Below the pieces are notes generated by a model. That model was not told the origin of the DNA and searched no databases. It saw only the letters and a list, made by a program, of their open reading frames with translations. The position numbers and the translations under genes are program-made. DNA of 64,000 nt from Polaribacter sp. NJDZ03. Lineage in GTDB: Bacteria > Bacteroidota > Bacteroidia > Flavobacteriales > Flavobacteriaceae. The stretch lies in NCBI RefSeq assembly GCF_019263805.1, contig NZ_CP079195.1:2777001-2841000 (forward strand), read 5' to 3'. Shown piece by piece: positions 25,820 to 34,117 of this stretch (its first letter is position 1; each line of letters begins with the position of its first letter).

Positions 25820-28117
25820 TTACACTAAATTATTGTTAATTTTAGTTCTCTTCTCTTTTTCTTGAGCATCTACGGCAGCCAATGCAGCCATATTTACCAT
25901 TTCATCTACACTAGAACCTAATTGTAAAATATGTACAGGTTTACTCAATCCTAAAATTATTGGACCAATAGATTCTGCGTGGTTTAATTGTTTCATTAGT
26001 TTGTAAGTAATGTTTGCTGACTCTAAATTTGGGAAAATTAAAACATTTACTTTTTTACCATTTAATTTAGAAAACGGAAATTCTTTAGCTAACATTTCTG
26101 GGTTTAAAGCAAAATCTGCTTGCAATTCTCCATCAATAACAGTGTCTGGAAAATGACGGTGTAAATAAGAAACGGCTTCACTAATTTTCTTAGAAGTTTC
26201 AGAATTTGAAGATCCAAAGTTAGAAAAAGATACCATTGCCATATTTGGTTTCATACCAAACATTTTTACAAAATTTCCAGTCATTTGAGAAATTTTCACC
26301 AATTCTTTAGCCGTAGGGTTTATGTTAATTGTGGTGTCTGCTAAAAATAACGGACCTTGTTTGGTTAACATTAAGTTGGTGGCAGCAATTTTAGTAACTC
26401 CTTTATCTTTTTCAATTAGTTCTAAAATTGGTTTTAAAACTGTTGGGTAAGGTCTAGAATATCCTGTAATTAATGCATCTGCTTCTTCTTCATTTACCAT
26501 CATTGCAGCAAAATAATTACGTTCTCGCATTAATTTTGTTGCTTCAGATAAGGTACGTCCTTTACGTCGTCTATTTTGCCAATAAATTTTACCAAAACGT
26601 TCTCTGCGTTCTGTTTCTTCATCGGTTTTTGGATCTATAATTGGCACAATTTCAGTAAAACCTATTTCTGCTTTTAGAGCTAAGATTACTTCTTTTCGTC
26701 CTAATAATATTGGGTCACCAATCTTTTCATCATGTACTCTTTGTGCAGCTTTTAAAACATCTATATGGTCTGCTTCTGCAAATACAATACGTTTTCTATT
26801 ACTTTTTGCTCTGTTGTGTAAAAGTCTAATTTCTTTATTTCCAGAACCAGAACGCTCCATTAATTCTTCTCTATATTTATCCCAATCTTCAATTGGTTCT
26901 AGAGCAACACCAGAATCCATTGCAGCTTTTGCAATAGCTGGTGGAATTTCATAAATTAATCTTGGATCAAATGGTTTTGGAATAATATATTCTCTTCCGT
27001 ACGCTAAACTAACTTCATCATAAACAATATTTACTTGTTCTGGTACCGATTTTTTAGCCAAATCTGCTAAAGCATGAACGGCTGCCATTTTCATTTCTTC
27101 ATTAATCTTGGTAGCTCTAACATCTAAAGCACCTCTAAAAATAAATGGAAACCCAAGTACATTGTTCACTTGGTTAGGATGGTCAGATCTTCCTGTAGCC
27201 ATAATAATATCCTTTCTTGTAGCTACTGCTAAATCGTAATCTATTTCGGCTACAGGATTGGCCATTGCAAAAACAATTGGGTCTTTAGCCATGGTTAAAA
27301 GCATCTGTGGAGAAACTACATTTCCTTTAGATAAACCAATAAATACATCTGCATCATGCATTGCTTCATCTAGAGTGTGTAAATCTCTATCAGTTGCAAA
27401 TTCTGCTTTTTGAGAGGTAAGGTCGTCTCTATCGCTTCTAATAACACCTTTACTATCGCACATTACTACGTTTTCTCTTTTTGCGCCTAGTTTTAAATAC
27501 AAACGGGTACAAGAAATAGCAGCTGCTCCAGCACCATTTACAACAATTTTTACTTTGCTAATATCTTTGTTGGTAATGTCAATCGCATTTTTTAGGGCTG
27601 CAGCAGAAATAATTGCAGTTCCGTGTTGGTCATCGTGCATTACCGGAATGTCTAATTCCTCTTTTAATCGTCTTTCAATTTCAAAAGCTTCGGGTGCTTT
27701 AATATCTTCTAAGTTAATTCCACCAAAGGTAGGTGCAATAGCTTTTACAGTTTGTATAAAAAGTTCTACATCGGTAGCATCTACTTCAATGTCAAAAACA
27801 TCAATATCTGCAAATATTTTAAATAGTAACCCTTTTCCTTCCATTACTGGTTTAGAAGCTTCCGGACCAATGTCTCCTAAGCCTAAAACTGCAGTTCCAT
27901 TAGAAATTACAGCAACTAAGTTTCCTTTAGCAGTGTATTTGTATGCATTGTTTTTGTCTTTTGCTATTTCTAAACAAGGTTCTGCAACACCTGGTGAATA
28001 TGCCAACGCTAAATCGTGTTGAGTGGCATATTTTTTGGTAGGAACAACCTCAATTTTTCCTGGTTTTGGTTTTGCGTGATATAATAAAGCTTCGTGTCTT
28101 TTTCTAGAATCGCTCAT
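25820..28117 (-). CDS. maeB: NADP-dependent malic enzyme, MaeB type (malic domain plus phosphotransacetylase-like domain)
   Basis: 765 residues. Residues 1-430 are the malic enzyme: AYSPGVAEPCLEIA, the metal/substrate region DDQHGTAIISAAALKNA, and the NADP fold VVNGAGAAAISC. Residues 430-765 form a phosphotransacetylase-like regulatory domain (RIVFAEADHIDVLKAAQ, GYSRPYPTVLKPILELI, VLIFPNLESANITYKLM). The enzyme decarboxylates malate to pyruvate with NADP; the extra domain in MaeB proteins mediates acetyl-CoA inhibition. It is 161 bases upstream of ruvA and probably a separate unit. Confidence 0.95.
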   Translation of the reverse strand: MSDSRKRHEALLYHAKPKPGKIEVVPTKKYATQHDLALAYSPGVAEPCLEIAKDKNNAYKYTAKGNLVAVISNGTAVLGLGDIGPEASKPVMEGKGLLFKIFADIDVFDIEVDATDVELFIQTVKAIAPTFGGINLEDIKAPEAFEIERRLKEELDIPVMHDDQHGTAIISAAALKNAIDITNKDISKVKIVVNGAGAAAISCTRLYLKLGAKRENVVMCDSKGVIRSDRDDLTSQKAEFATDRDLHTLDEAMHDADVFIGLSKGNVVSPQMLLTMAKDPIVFAMANPVAEIDYDLAVATRKDIIMATGRSDHPNQVNNVLGFPFIFRGALDVRATKINEEMKMAAVHALADLAKKSVPEQVNIVYDEVSLAYGREYIIPKPFDPRLIYEIPPAIAKAAMDSGVALEPIEDWDKYREELMERSGSGNKEIRLLHNRAKSNRKRIVFAEADHIDVLKAAQRVHDEKIGDPILLGRKEVILALKAEIGFTEIVPIIDPKTDEETERRERFGKIYWQNRRRKGRTLSEATKLMRERNYFAAMMVNEEEADALITGYSRPYPTVLKPILELIEKDKGVTKIAATNLMLTKQGPLFLADTTININPTAKELVKISQMTGNFVKMFGMKPNMAMVSFSNFGSSNSETSKKISEAVSYLHRHFPDTVIDGELQADFALNPEMLAKEFPFSKLNGKKVNVLIFPNLESANITYKLMKQLNHAESIGPIILGLSKPVHILQLGSSVDEMVNMAALAAVDAQEKEKRTKINNNLV

Positions 28118-28145
28118 ATAATAAGTCTTTACTTGTTTAAGCTTA

Positions 28146-28153
28146 CAAATATA
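28146..28153 (-). promoter_or_regulatory. -7 box TATATTTG for maeB
   Basis: Plus-strand CAAATATA reads TATATTTG leftward, 28 bases before the maeB ATG at 28117. Confidence 0.5.
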
Positions 28154-28285
28154 TGATTTTCAGCGAAAGAGAGAATTTATTTTCTAATCTTCTTAATAAG
28201 TGCTATTTTAAGTAAATATTACCTTTGTATTGCTCTAAATAGCTTGATGTTAGATTTCTGTTTTTACTTTGTTTAACATATTTTA

Positions 28286-28293
28286 TATCTTTG
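28286..28293 (+). promoter_or_regulatory. -7 box TATCTTTG for the DUF5686 gene
   Basis: A TAnnTTTG match 47 bases before ATG 28341. It lies inside the longer reading frame that begins at 28269 and so supports the shorter protein. Confidence 0.5.
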
Positions 28294-28340
28294 ATTGTAA
28301 CTTAAGTCTTAAGTTTACGTCTATATACCAAAGCAATGCT

Positions 28341-30797
28341 ATGCCAAAAAATACTTTTCTAATCCTTTTTTTTACTTCATTTTCATTTTTTGCACAAGTA
28401 AAAGGAAAGATAACAGACACCACAAACAGCCCTTTATCTTTTGTAAGTGTTTATTTAGATAATACGGTTACAGGAACCACGTCTAATGACAATGGAGATT
28501 ACATTTTAAATATGACCCAAAAAGGAAAACATACCATCGTTTTTCAAATTTTAGGTTACATAACGTTAAAAAAAGAAGTAAATATTACCTCTTTTCCATT
28601 TGAATTAAATATTGAATTACAGGAAGAGAATGTGCAATTGGCGGAAATTTCTATCTCTACAAAAGACAATCCTGCAAATAGAATTATTAGAAATGTAATA
28701 GCAAATAAGGATAAAAATACAGATAAGTATGCAAAATATACGGCTAAATTTTATTCTCGCGGGCTTTATAAAATCAAAGATGCTCCAGAGAAATTTTTAG
28801 GTCAGAATCTGGGAGATTTTGGTGGTGCATTAGATTCTACAAGAAGTGGAATTATTTATCTTTCTGAAACGGTTTCTGAAATTCATTTTCAGAAAAAACC
28901 GAAGAAGTTTAAAGAGAAAATTATTGCATCTAAAGTAAGCGGCACAGATAATGGTATTAGTTTTAATAGAGCAGAAGATGCAAATATTAATTTTTATGAT
29001 GATAGTGTAAACTTTGGAGGTGATTTAATTTCACCAATTTCTACCAATGCTTTTAGTTATTATAAATTTAATTTAGAAGGAAGTTTTTATAATAAGAATG
29101 GTAAACTTATTAATAAGATAAAAATAATTCCGAAGCGTAAAAATGATCGTGTTTTTAATGGGTATTTATATATAGTAGAAGATGATTGGGCTATTTACGG
29201 TGCAGATGTTTCTGTTACTGGAGCGCAAATAAATGTACCTGTTGTAGATGTTTTGTATTTAAAACAAAACTACAATTACTCGGCAGAAAATGATGCTTGG
29301 GTGTTAATTAGCCAGAGTATAGACTTTAAGGTAGATGCTTTTGGTTTTAATTTAGACGGACGCTTTTCATCTGCATATTCAGCCTATAATTTTACACCAG
29401 AATATAATGAAAATACATTTACCAATGAAGTTTTAACGTTTGAGAAGGAGGCTACAGAAAAAGACACCGTTTATTGGGGTAATTTAAGACCTGTGCCTTT
29501 AACCATAGAGGAAGCTACAGATTATAAATTTAAAGACAGTTTAAAACTTGTTAGAAAATCTAAAAAATATTTAGATTCTGTAAATAAGAAGCAAAATAAG
29601 TTTAATTTACTTTCGCCTATGATGGGTCATACACATAGAAATTCCTACGAAAAATGGGCTATTTCTTACAATGGATTAATAAAGAATTTTAATTATAATA
29701 CAGTACAAGGTTTTAATGCTTCTTTAGGTTTTAGTTTTTTTAAAAAACAAAATGAAACAGGCAAATGGTGGAATACCGGAGCAAAAGTAAATTATGGTTT
29801 TTCTGATAAACGCATAAGGCCAACCTTCTTTTTTACTAAAAAATGGAATGATATTTCTAGACCAACAATGACAATTTCTGGAGGAGTTGAAACGGCTCAG
29901 TTTAACGATAGAAAACCTATCATGAAATTAAATAACACCATTGGATCTTTAGTGAGAAGGTTAAATTATTTAAAAATTTACGATAAAACTTTTGGTAAAA
30001 TAAGTTATTCAGAAGAAATTAAGAATGGAATTTACTTTTCATCATCGTTAGAGTATGCAAACAGAAAACCACTTTTTAATACTACAGATTATTCCTTTGC
30101 AAAGCAAGGGCATAATGGCGGATATACTTCTAATAATCCTTCAAATGTAATTGATGTATTTAAAGAACATGAAATTGCTACTTTAAATGTAGGTGCTACT
30201 TTTGTTTTTGGGCAAAAATATTTGTCTTACCCAGATAGAAAAGAAAATATTGGCAATGAGAAATATCCGTCATTAAATATTAATTATAGAAAACGATTTG
30301 GTGCTTCTAATTCTGAGTTAAATTCTGATGTGTTTACTGCAATTTTAAAACAAGATATTAATGCCGGAAATTATGGAAACCTAAGTTATTATTTAAGAGG
30401 AGGGATGTTTCTAAAAAAGAAAAACATAGCTTTTATGGATTTTTTACAAGCTAATGGAAACCAATTATTATTTCCTTTAAATGGCGAATTAAATAGTTTT
30501 GGTATTTTAGAGTATTATAAGTTTTATACCAACGATAAATATGCAGAAGCACATATTGAGCATAATTTTAAAGGAGCTGTTTTAGGGAAGATTCCATTAT
30601 TAAATAAATTGAATTTTCATTTAGTTGGAGGGGCAAAAACCTTATTTATGGCAAATAAAAAGCCTTATACAGAATATTCTATCGGTTTAGATAATATTGG
30701 TTATGGTAAATGGCGCTTTCTAAGAGTAGATTATGTGAGGTCTTTTCATGGAGGTATTAAAAATGATGGTTTATTGTTTAGATTAAGTTTGTTTTAA
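28341..30797 (+). CDS. DUF5686 / carboxypeptidase-regulatory-like domain outer-membrane protein
   Basis: 818 residues from ATG 28341, where a proper signal peptide begins (MPKNTFLILFFTSFSFFAQ). The frame is open upstream to 28269, but that extension would bury the signal. Residues about 20-105 are a beta-sandwich CarboxypepD_reg-like domain (VKGKITDTTNSPLSFVSVYL, TSNDNGDYIL). The rest is the DUF5686 region, predicted as a large barrel with a C-terminal aromatic strand (GGIKNDGLLFRLSLF). It is a common Bacteroidota outer-membrane protein of unknown function, TonB-receptor-like but without a plug. moaD follows 12 bases later. Confidence 0.88.
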   Translation: MPKNTFLILFFTSFSFFAQVKGKITDTTNSPLSFVSVYLDNTVTGTTSNDNGDYILNMTQKGKHTIVFQILGYITLKKEVNITSFPFELNIELQEENVQLAEISISTKDNPANRIIRNVIANKDKNTDKYAKYTAKFYSRGLYKIKDAPEKFLGQNLGDFGGALDSTRSGIIYLSETVSEIHFQKKPKKFKEKIIASKVSGTDNGISFNRAEDANINFYDDSVNFGGDLISPISTNAFSYYKFNLEGSFYNKNGKLINKIKIIPKRKNDRVFNGYLYIVEDDWAIYGADVSVTGAQINVPVVDVLYLKQNYNYSAENDAWVLISQSIDFKVDAFGFNLDGRFSSAYSAYNFTPEYNENTFTNEVLTFEKEATEKDTVYWGNLRPVPLTIEEATDYKFKDSLKLVRKSKKYLDSVNKKQNKFNLLSPMMGHTHRNSYEKWAISYNGLIKNFNYNTVQGFNASLGFSFFKKQNETGKWWNTGAKVNYGFSDKRIRPTFFFTKKWNDISRPTMTISGGVETAQFNDRKPIMKLNNTIGSLVRRLNYLKIYDKTFGKISYSEEIKNGIYFSSSLEYANRKPLFNTTDYSFAKQGHNGGYTSNNPSNVIDVFKEHEIATLNVGATFVFGQKYLSYPDRKENIGNEKYPSLNINYRKRFGASNSELNSDVFTAILKQDINAGNYGNLSYYLRGGMFLKKKNIAFMDFLQANGNQLLFPLNGELNSFGILEYYKFYTNDKYAEAHIEHNFKGAVLGKIPLLNKLNFHLVGGAKTLFMANKKPYTEYSIGLDNIGYGKWRFLRVDYVRSFHGGIKNDGLLFRLSLF

Positions 30798-30809
30798 TAT
30801 TTTTGAAAT

Positions 30810-31052
30810 ATGAAAATTCAAGTACTTTTTTTTGGAATTACTACAGATTTAGTAGGTGCTTCTAATTTAGATTTAGAGGTTGCTGATACTTTAAGTGTTG
30901 TAGGTTTTAAAAATTTATTAAAAGAAAAACATCCGCAGTTAAAAAACATCAACTCTTATGCGATTGCAGTAAATGAAAGTTATGCAACTGATGAATTGGT
31001 GTTAAAAGAAGGTGATGTTATTGCTATAATTCCACCAGTTAGTGGAGGATAA
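30810..31052 (+). CDS. moaD: Molybdopterin synthase sulfur carrier subunit MoaD
   Basis: 80 residues, a ubiquitin-like beta-grasp protein ending in the di-glycine tail VSGG that is thiocarboxylated and donates sulfur to precursor Z. Its partner MoaE is encoded 0.5 kb away with an opposing gene in between. ThiS is the main alternative, but length and the nearby moaE favour MoaD. No moaA, moaC or moeB is in the window. Confidence 0.88.
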   Translation: MKIQVLFFGITTDLVGASNLDLEVADTLSVVGFKNLLKEKHPQLKNINSYAIAVNESYATDELVLKEGDVIAIIPPVSGG

Positions 31053-31157
31053 AAGAAGCTCATCTTAACCTTCTAAAAGGCAAGAAACACCCTTTTGTTC
31101 TCTTCTTTATGTACTTTTAGTTTCTTCTCTGTGTATCTACGCGTAATAACCAACAAC

Positions 31158-31433
31158 CTATTTCTGACAATACTTTTTATCAATATAAAAAGTGCCAAAA
31201 GGAATCACAGAAGCAATTAAAACAATACCTAACGTTTTATTGTTCCAATTCATTTCTTTTTTAATTACAAAAGCTAATACTACGTATAGCATAAAAAGAA
31301 TTCCATGAGGCATTCCTAACATTTTTACGTAAGTGGCGTCATCCTGTAAATATTTTATAGGTGTAGCAATAAATAATAATAATAGATAAGAAATCCCTTC
31401 CAATACACTTACAATTCTAAAAATATTTTTCAT
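31158..31433 (-). CDS. DUF3817 family membrane protein
   Basis: 91 residues with three membrane segments. RIVSVLEGISYLLLLF, PIKYL, MPHGILFMLYV and the later VIPFGTFYIDKKY are the DUF3817 (YdzA-like) pattern. Its function is unknown. It lies opposite in direction between moaD and moaE and so separates them. Confidence 0.85.
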   Translation of the reverse strand: MKNIFRIVSVLEGISYLLLLFIATPIKYLQDDATYVKMLGMPHGILFMLYVVLAFVIKKEMNWNNKTLGIVLIASVIPFGTFYIDKKYCQK

Positions 31434-31559
31434 AAAGATAACTTTTGGTCAATGCAGCTTATGTCGGTAATCTCTTTTAGAACCATTGTCTTTTAATCAA
31501 CAGAATACCTCTTGTAATGACGATTTATTTATTTTTGCAAAAATACAACTTTGTTTTCC

Positions 31560-31567
31560 TATTTTTG
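31560..31567 (+). promoter_or_regulatory. -7 box TATTTTTG abutting moaE
   Basis: The box ends 7 bases before ATG 31575; a second TATTTTTG lies at 31530-31537. Both fall within or before the longer frame from 31551, supporting ATG 31575 and a near-leaderless mRNA. Confidence 0.5.
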
Positions 31568-31574
31568 TTTAACA

Positions 31575-31997
31575 ATGAAAAGAACTTCAATAAAAATTAC
31601 TTTAGAAAAATTAGATTTACAAGAATGTTACCGTTTTGTAGAAGATGATTCTTGTGGCGGAATTTCAGCATTTGTAGGAACTGTAAGAAATGATACACAA
31701 GGAAAAGAAGTTACCCAATTAGACTTTTCTACCTATAAACCAATGGCAATTAAAGAAATGCAAAAGATTGCAGATTTGGCTTTAGAAAAATTTGATATAA
31801 AAAAAATAGCCATTCACCACGCAGAAGGAATGTTACAAATCGGAGAAGTTCCTGTAATTATAACCACCTCTTCTAAACATAGAAAAGCTGCTTTTGAAGC
31901 TTGTGAATTTGCAATAGATACCTTAAAAGAAACTGTTCCAATCTGGAAAAAAGAATATTTTTCAGACGGGGAGGTTTGGGTGAATGCGCATCCTTAA
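31575..31997 (+). CDS. moaE: Molybdopterin synthase catalytic subunit MoaE
   Basis: 140 residues from ATG 31575. Family motifs are CGGISAFVGTVRNDTQGK, the lysine/arginine-rich active region ITTSSKHRKAAFEAC and the closing TVPIWKKEYFSDGEVWV. With MoaD it inserts two sulfurs into precursor Z to make molybdopterin. The frame extends 8 codons upstream to 31551, but that region is the promoter. It is monocistronic, which is unusual for a moaDE pair. Confidence 0.93.
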   Translation: MKRTSIKITLEKLDLQECYRFVEDDSCGGISAFVGTVRNDTQGKEVTQLDFSTYKPMAIKEMQKIADLALEKFDIKKIAIHHAEGMLQIGEVPVIITTSSKHRKAAFEACEFAIDTLKETVPIWKKEYFSDGEVWVNAHP

Positions 31998-32035
31998 TTT
32001 TAGTTTTCGGCTCTTAGTTACAATCTCAATGCTGG

Positions 32036-32134
32036 TGCGAGCATCTCGCTCGTATCTTTTCTTAAATTATTGTTGAGTAAGTTTGTGGAAATTACTCCAT
32101 GTGTTATTGGTGTTTGCACGAGCGGGACGCTCGC
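32036..32134. repeat. Pair of inverted GC-rich palindromic (REP-like) elements
   Basis: TGCGAGCATCTCGCTCGT at 32036-32053 and CACGAGCGGGACGCTCGC at about 32117-32134 are inverted near-copies of each other, and each is itself a small hairpin (for example CGAGCG/CGCTCG with a GGA loop). Their GC content contrasts sharply with the surroundings. They fill the 275-base gap between moaE and ctaA, where no gene is convincing. Confidence 0.6.
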
Positions 32135-32272
32135 GCTAGCGGATATCAGATGTCGGCTAAAACAAATTTTAAAGTTTAAAAAACACTGTGTTTTCTATAT
32201 TGCTATGTCGTCAATCTTGTATTATTCAGCTTACACAACAGTGAGCCACTGAATACTGAGGCTGAATACTGT

Positions 32273-33289
32273 TTATTTAGTAAGTCTACTTTGCAGCCAT
32301 AAATAATACTGTAGTCCAAATAATATTGCACCACCCAATAAATGTGTTGCTTGTGTGCCTAAAGGAAACTCTGCGTAATACATTAACATACCAGAAATGG
32401 TTTCTAAGAAAATTAATGCAACCACCCAATTTACCAATTTGTAATCTAATTTTTTTACTTGGTTTATATAAAACAAGCCAAAGTTTATTAGCACAATTGC
32501 AATGGTAAAAGATCTATGAAAGTAGAATTTAAAACTCGGGTTCATTAAACTATAATCTTTGTTTTCGAAACCATAAAGCTTTACTTGCTCATCTATAAAT
32601 TGCCTTACTTGGGTTCCTACTGCTATTTGAATTAAAGAAAGTACAGCAGAAACAATAAGTAGTTTACTAAACAGTGAATTGTAATTGTAGTTTTTCTTTT
32701 TATCTGAAGCAATAAATTTTACCTGTAATAGAAGCGCTATAATAATTAAACCAATAACCATGTGAATGGTAATTATAGATGGTTTTAAATTACTGTCAAC
32801 CACTGTTTTTCCTAACCAAGCCTCTACCAACATTAAAAAGAAAGCGGTGTAGGCAAGTATAGGGATTCTTTTATCTGTTTTCCAGAATTTTGAAGCTCCG
32901 TAAATTAAAAATAAGAAAACAAAACCTGCTAAAACAGAAGATAATCTGTTAATGTATTCTGTCCAGGAATGGTATTTGTTAAATTTTGCGTAATCGTGTT
33001 TTGTATAAGTAGCCCAATTGCTTTTATTAAATTGTTCTGCTGTTTTAATATCGTGTTCTGCAACAAACAGCGCTTCATCTTTAATAATGATAAAACCTTT
33101 TTTAAATTCAGAATTTGGTTTCCAAGTAATTTGTTCTTCCGCTGTAGGCGGAATATAATAACCAAAACATTTTGGCCAATCAGGACATCCCATTCCAGAG
33201 CCAGTCATTCTAACAACAGAGCCTGCTAAAAAAATTAAGTAGACAGATATAATGGCAATTTGTACAGTTTTGGTGAAGCTACTTTTCAT
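32273..33289 (-). CDS. ctaA: Heme A synthase, COX15/CtaA family
   Basis: 338 residues with about eight membrane segments. The start region ends RMTGSGMGCPDWPKCFG, the strongest COX15/CtaA signature. Histidines lie in KYHSWTEYINRLSSVLAG, IITIHMVIGL, FYFHRSFTIAI and ATHLLGGAILFG, matching the paired heme ligands. It oxidises heme O (made by the ctaB product at 5748-6650) to heme A. Its -7 box is at 33308-33315 and two tandem terminators isolate it from the cold-shock gene. Confidence 0.94.
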   Translation of the reverse strand: MKSSFTKTVQIAIISVYLIFLAGSVVRMTGSGMGCPDWPKCFGYYIPPTAEEQITWKPNSEFKKGFIIIKDEALFVAEHDIKTAEQFNKSNWATYTKHDYAKFNKYHSWTEYINRLSSVLAGFVFLFLIYGASKFWKTDKRIPILAYTAFFLMLVEAWLGKTVVDSNLKPSIITIHMVIGLIIIALLLQVKFIASDKKKNYNYNSLFSKLLIVSAVLSLIQIAVGTQVRQFIDEQVKLYGFENKDYSLMNPSFKFYFHRSFTIAIVLINFGLFYINQVKKLDYKLVNWVVALIFLETISGMLMYYAEFPLGTQATHLLGGAILFGLQYYLWLQSRLTK

Positions 33290-33307
33290 TATAAATAAAT
33301 GTTTTTA

Positions 33308-33315
33308 CAAAAATA
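33308..33315 (-). promoter_or_regulatory. -7 box TATTTTTG for ctaA
   Basis: Plus-strand CAAAAATA, 18 bases before the ctaA ATG at 33289 and just after a terminator. Confidence 0.5.
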
Positions 33316-33319
33316 AGGC

Positions 33320-33350
33320 AAAAAAAATTCGTTTAAAATAAATTAAACGA
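33320..33350 (-). terminator. Second (distal) copy of the cold-shock gene terminator
   Basis: TCGTTTAA and TTAAACGA pair with a 6-base loop; leftward it runs into a T8 tract. The flank CGACTTGTTCTT is identical to that of the copy at 33485-33514. Confidence 0.7.
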
Positions 33351-33484
33351 CTTGTTCTTATAAAAAAGGAAATACTTGCCAATAAGTGTTTAAAAGAGCT
33401 TCTTTTTCTAAATAATTAGACTCAATTAATTAAAATAATCGTTTACTTTTTATGTAGGCTTTATCTTATCAAAAAAAATAAGAC

Positions 33485-33514
33485 AAAAAAAAGCCGCTTA
33501 AAAAATTAAGCGAC
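33485..33514 (-). terminator. Terminator of the cold-shock protein gene
   Basis: GCCGCTTAA and TTAAGCGAC form a stem with one mismatch and an AAAA loop, followed leftward by a T8 tract, 25 bases after the stop codon. Confidence 0.8.
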
Positions 33515-33538
33515 TTGTTCTTTTCAAAAAATTTAAAA

Positions 33539-33730
33539 TTATAGAACTCTAACGTCTACTGCATTTAAACCTTTTCTACCTTCTTTAAGGTCGAACTCTA
33601 CTGCGTCACCTTCTCTTACTTCGTCAATTAATCCTGATACATGTACAAAGTACTCTGTGTTTGAATCATCTTCTGTTACAAATCCAAATCCTTTAGATTC
33701 GTTGAAGAATTTTACTGTTCCTTTTTTCAA
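33539..33730 (-). CDS. Cold-shock protein, CspA family
   Basis: 63 residues forming one cold-shock domain. RNP1 is KGFGFV and RNP2 is EYFVHVS; the start MKKGTVKFFNESKGFGFV is canonical. It binds single-stranded RNA/DNA as a chaperone; whether it is cold-induced cannot be told. The 5' UTR looks short (about 25 bases from the predicted promoter), unlike the long thermosensor leader of Escherichia coli cspA. Confidence 0.95.
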   Translation of the reverse strand: MKKGTVKFFNESKGFGFVTEDDSNTEYFVHVSGLIDEVREGDAVEFDLKEGRKGLNAVDVRVL

Positions 33731-33760
33731 AATAATATAATATAAATGTTAATAATACTG

Positions 33761-33794
33761 CAAATATAAGATTATATTAATTGATATTACCAAA
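33761..33794 (-). promoter_or_regulatory. Promoter of the cold-shock gene
   Basis: Plus-strand CAAATATA (33761-33768) is a leftward TATATTTG; CAAA at 33791-33794 is a leftward TTTG 22 bases further, close to the -33/-7 spacing. The rest of the 33795-34117 gap shows no gene; it holds the nrdB leader. Confidence 0.5.
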
Positions 33795-34117
33795 ATGCGG
33801 TTTTAAATAATTGTTTTCTTTTTGTTCGTATAAAGTGACAGATTGTAAGTGAAAAAAAAGCAAATAATTGTTACAAAATTTTTTTAATAGAGGTCTTTTA
33901 AGAAACCCAATACCGATAGTAGTTACAGCGATTTTAGATTGATAATTGTTTGGGAATGAAGTTTTTAAAAAATCATTTTTTTAACCTTAAAATCAGCAAA
34001 ACTGTTAATTTGTTAAAAACTTCAAGGGTTTTGTGAATAAGTATAACTTTTATTTTGGAGCAAAAAATCCAATCTTTGTTAACACTAAAAATAACACTTA
34101 AACACCCTTCATTTACC

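Noticed and set aside
27555..28022. 155-codon plus-strand frame
   Set aside because: Antisense shadow of maeB, with no promoter and no family pattern.
28269..28340. Longer start of the DUF5686 protein
   Set aside because: It would hide the signal peptide and covers a -7 box; ATG 28341 gives a normal signal.
32070..32252. 60-codon plus-strand frame after moaE
   Set aside because: It runs through a REP-like palindrome and shows no protein pattern.
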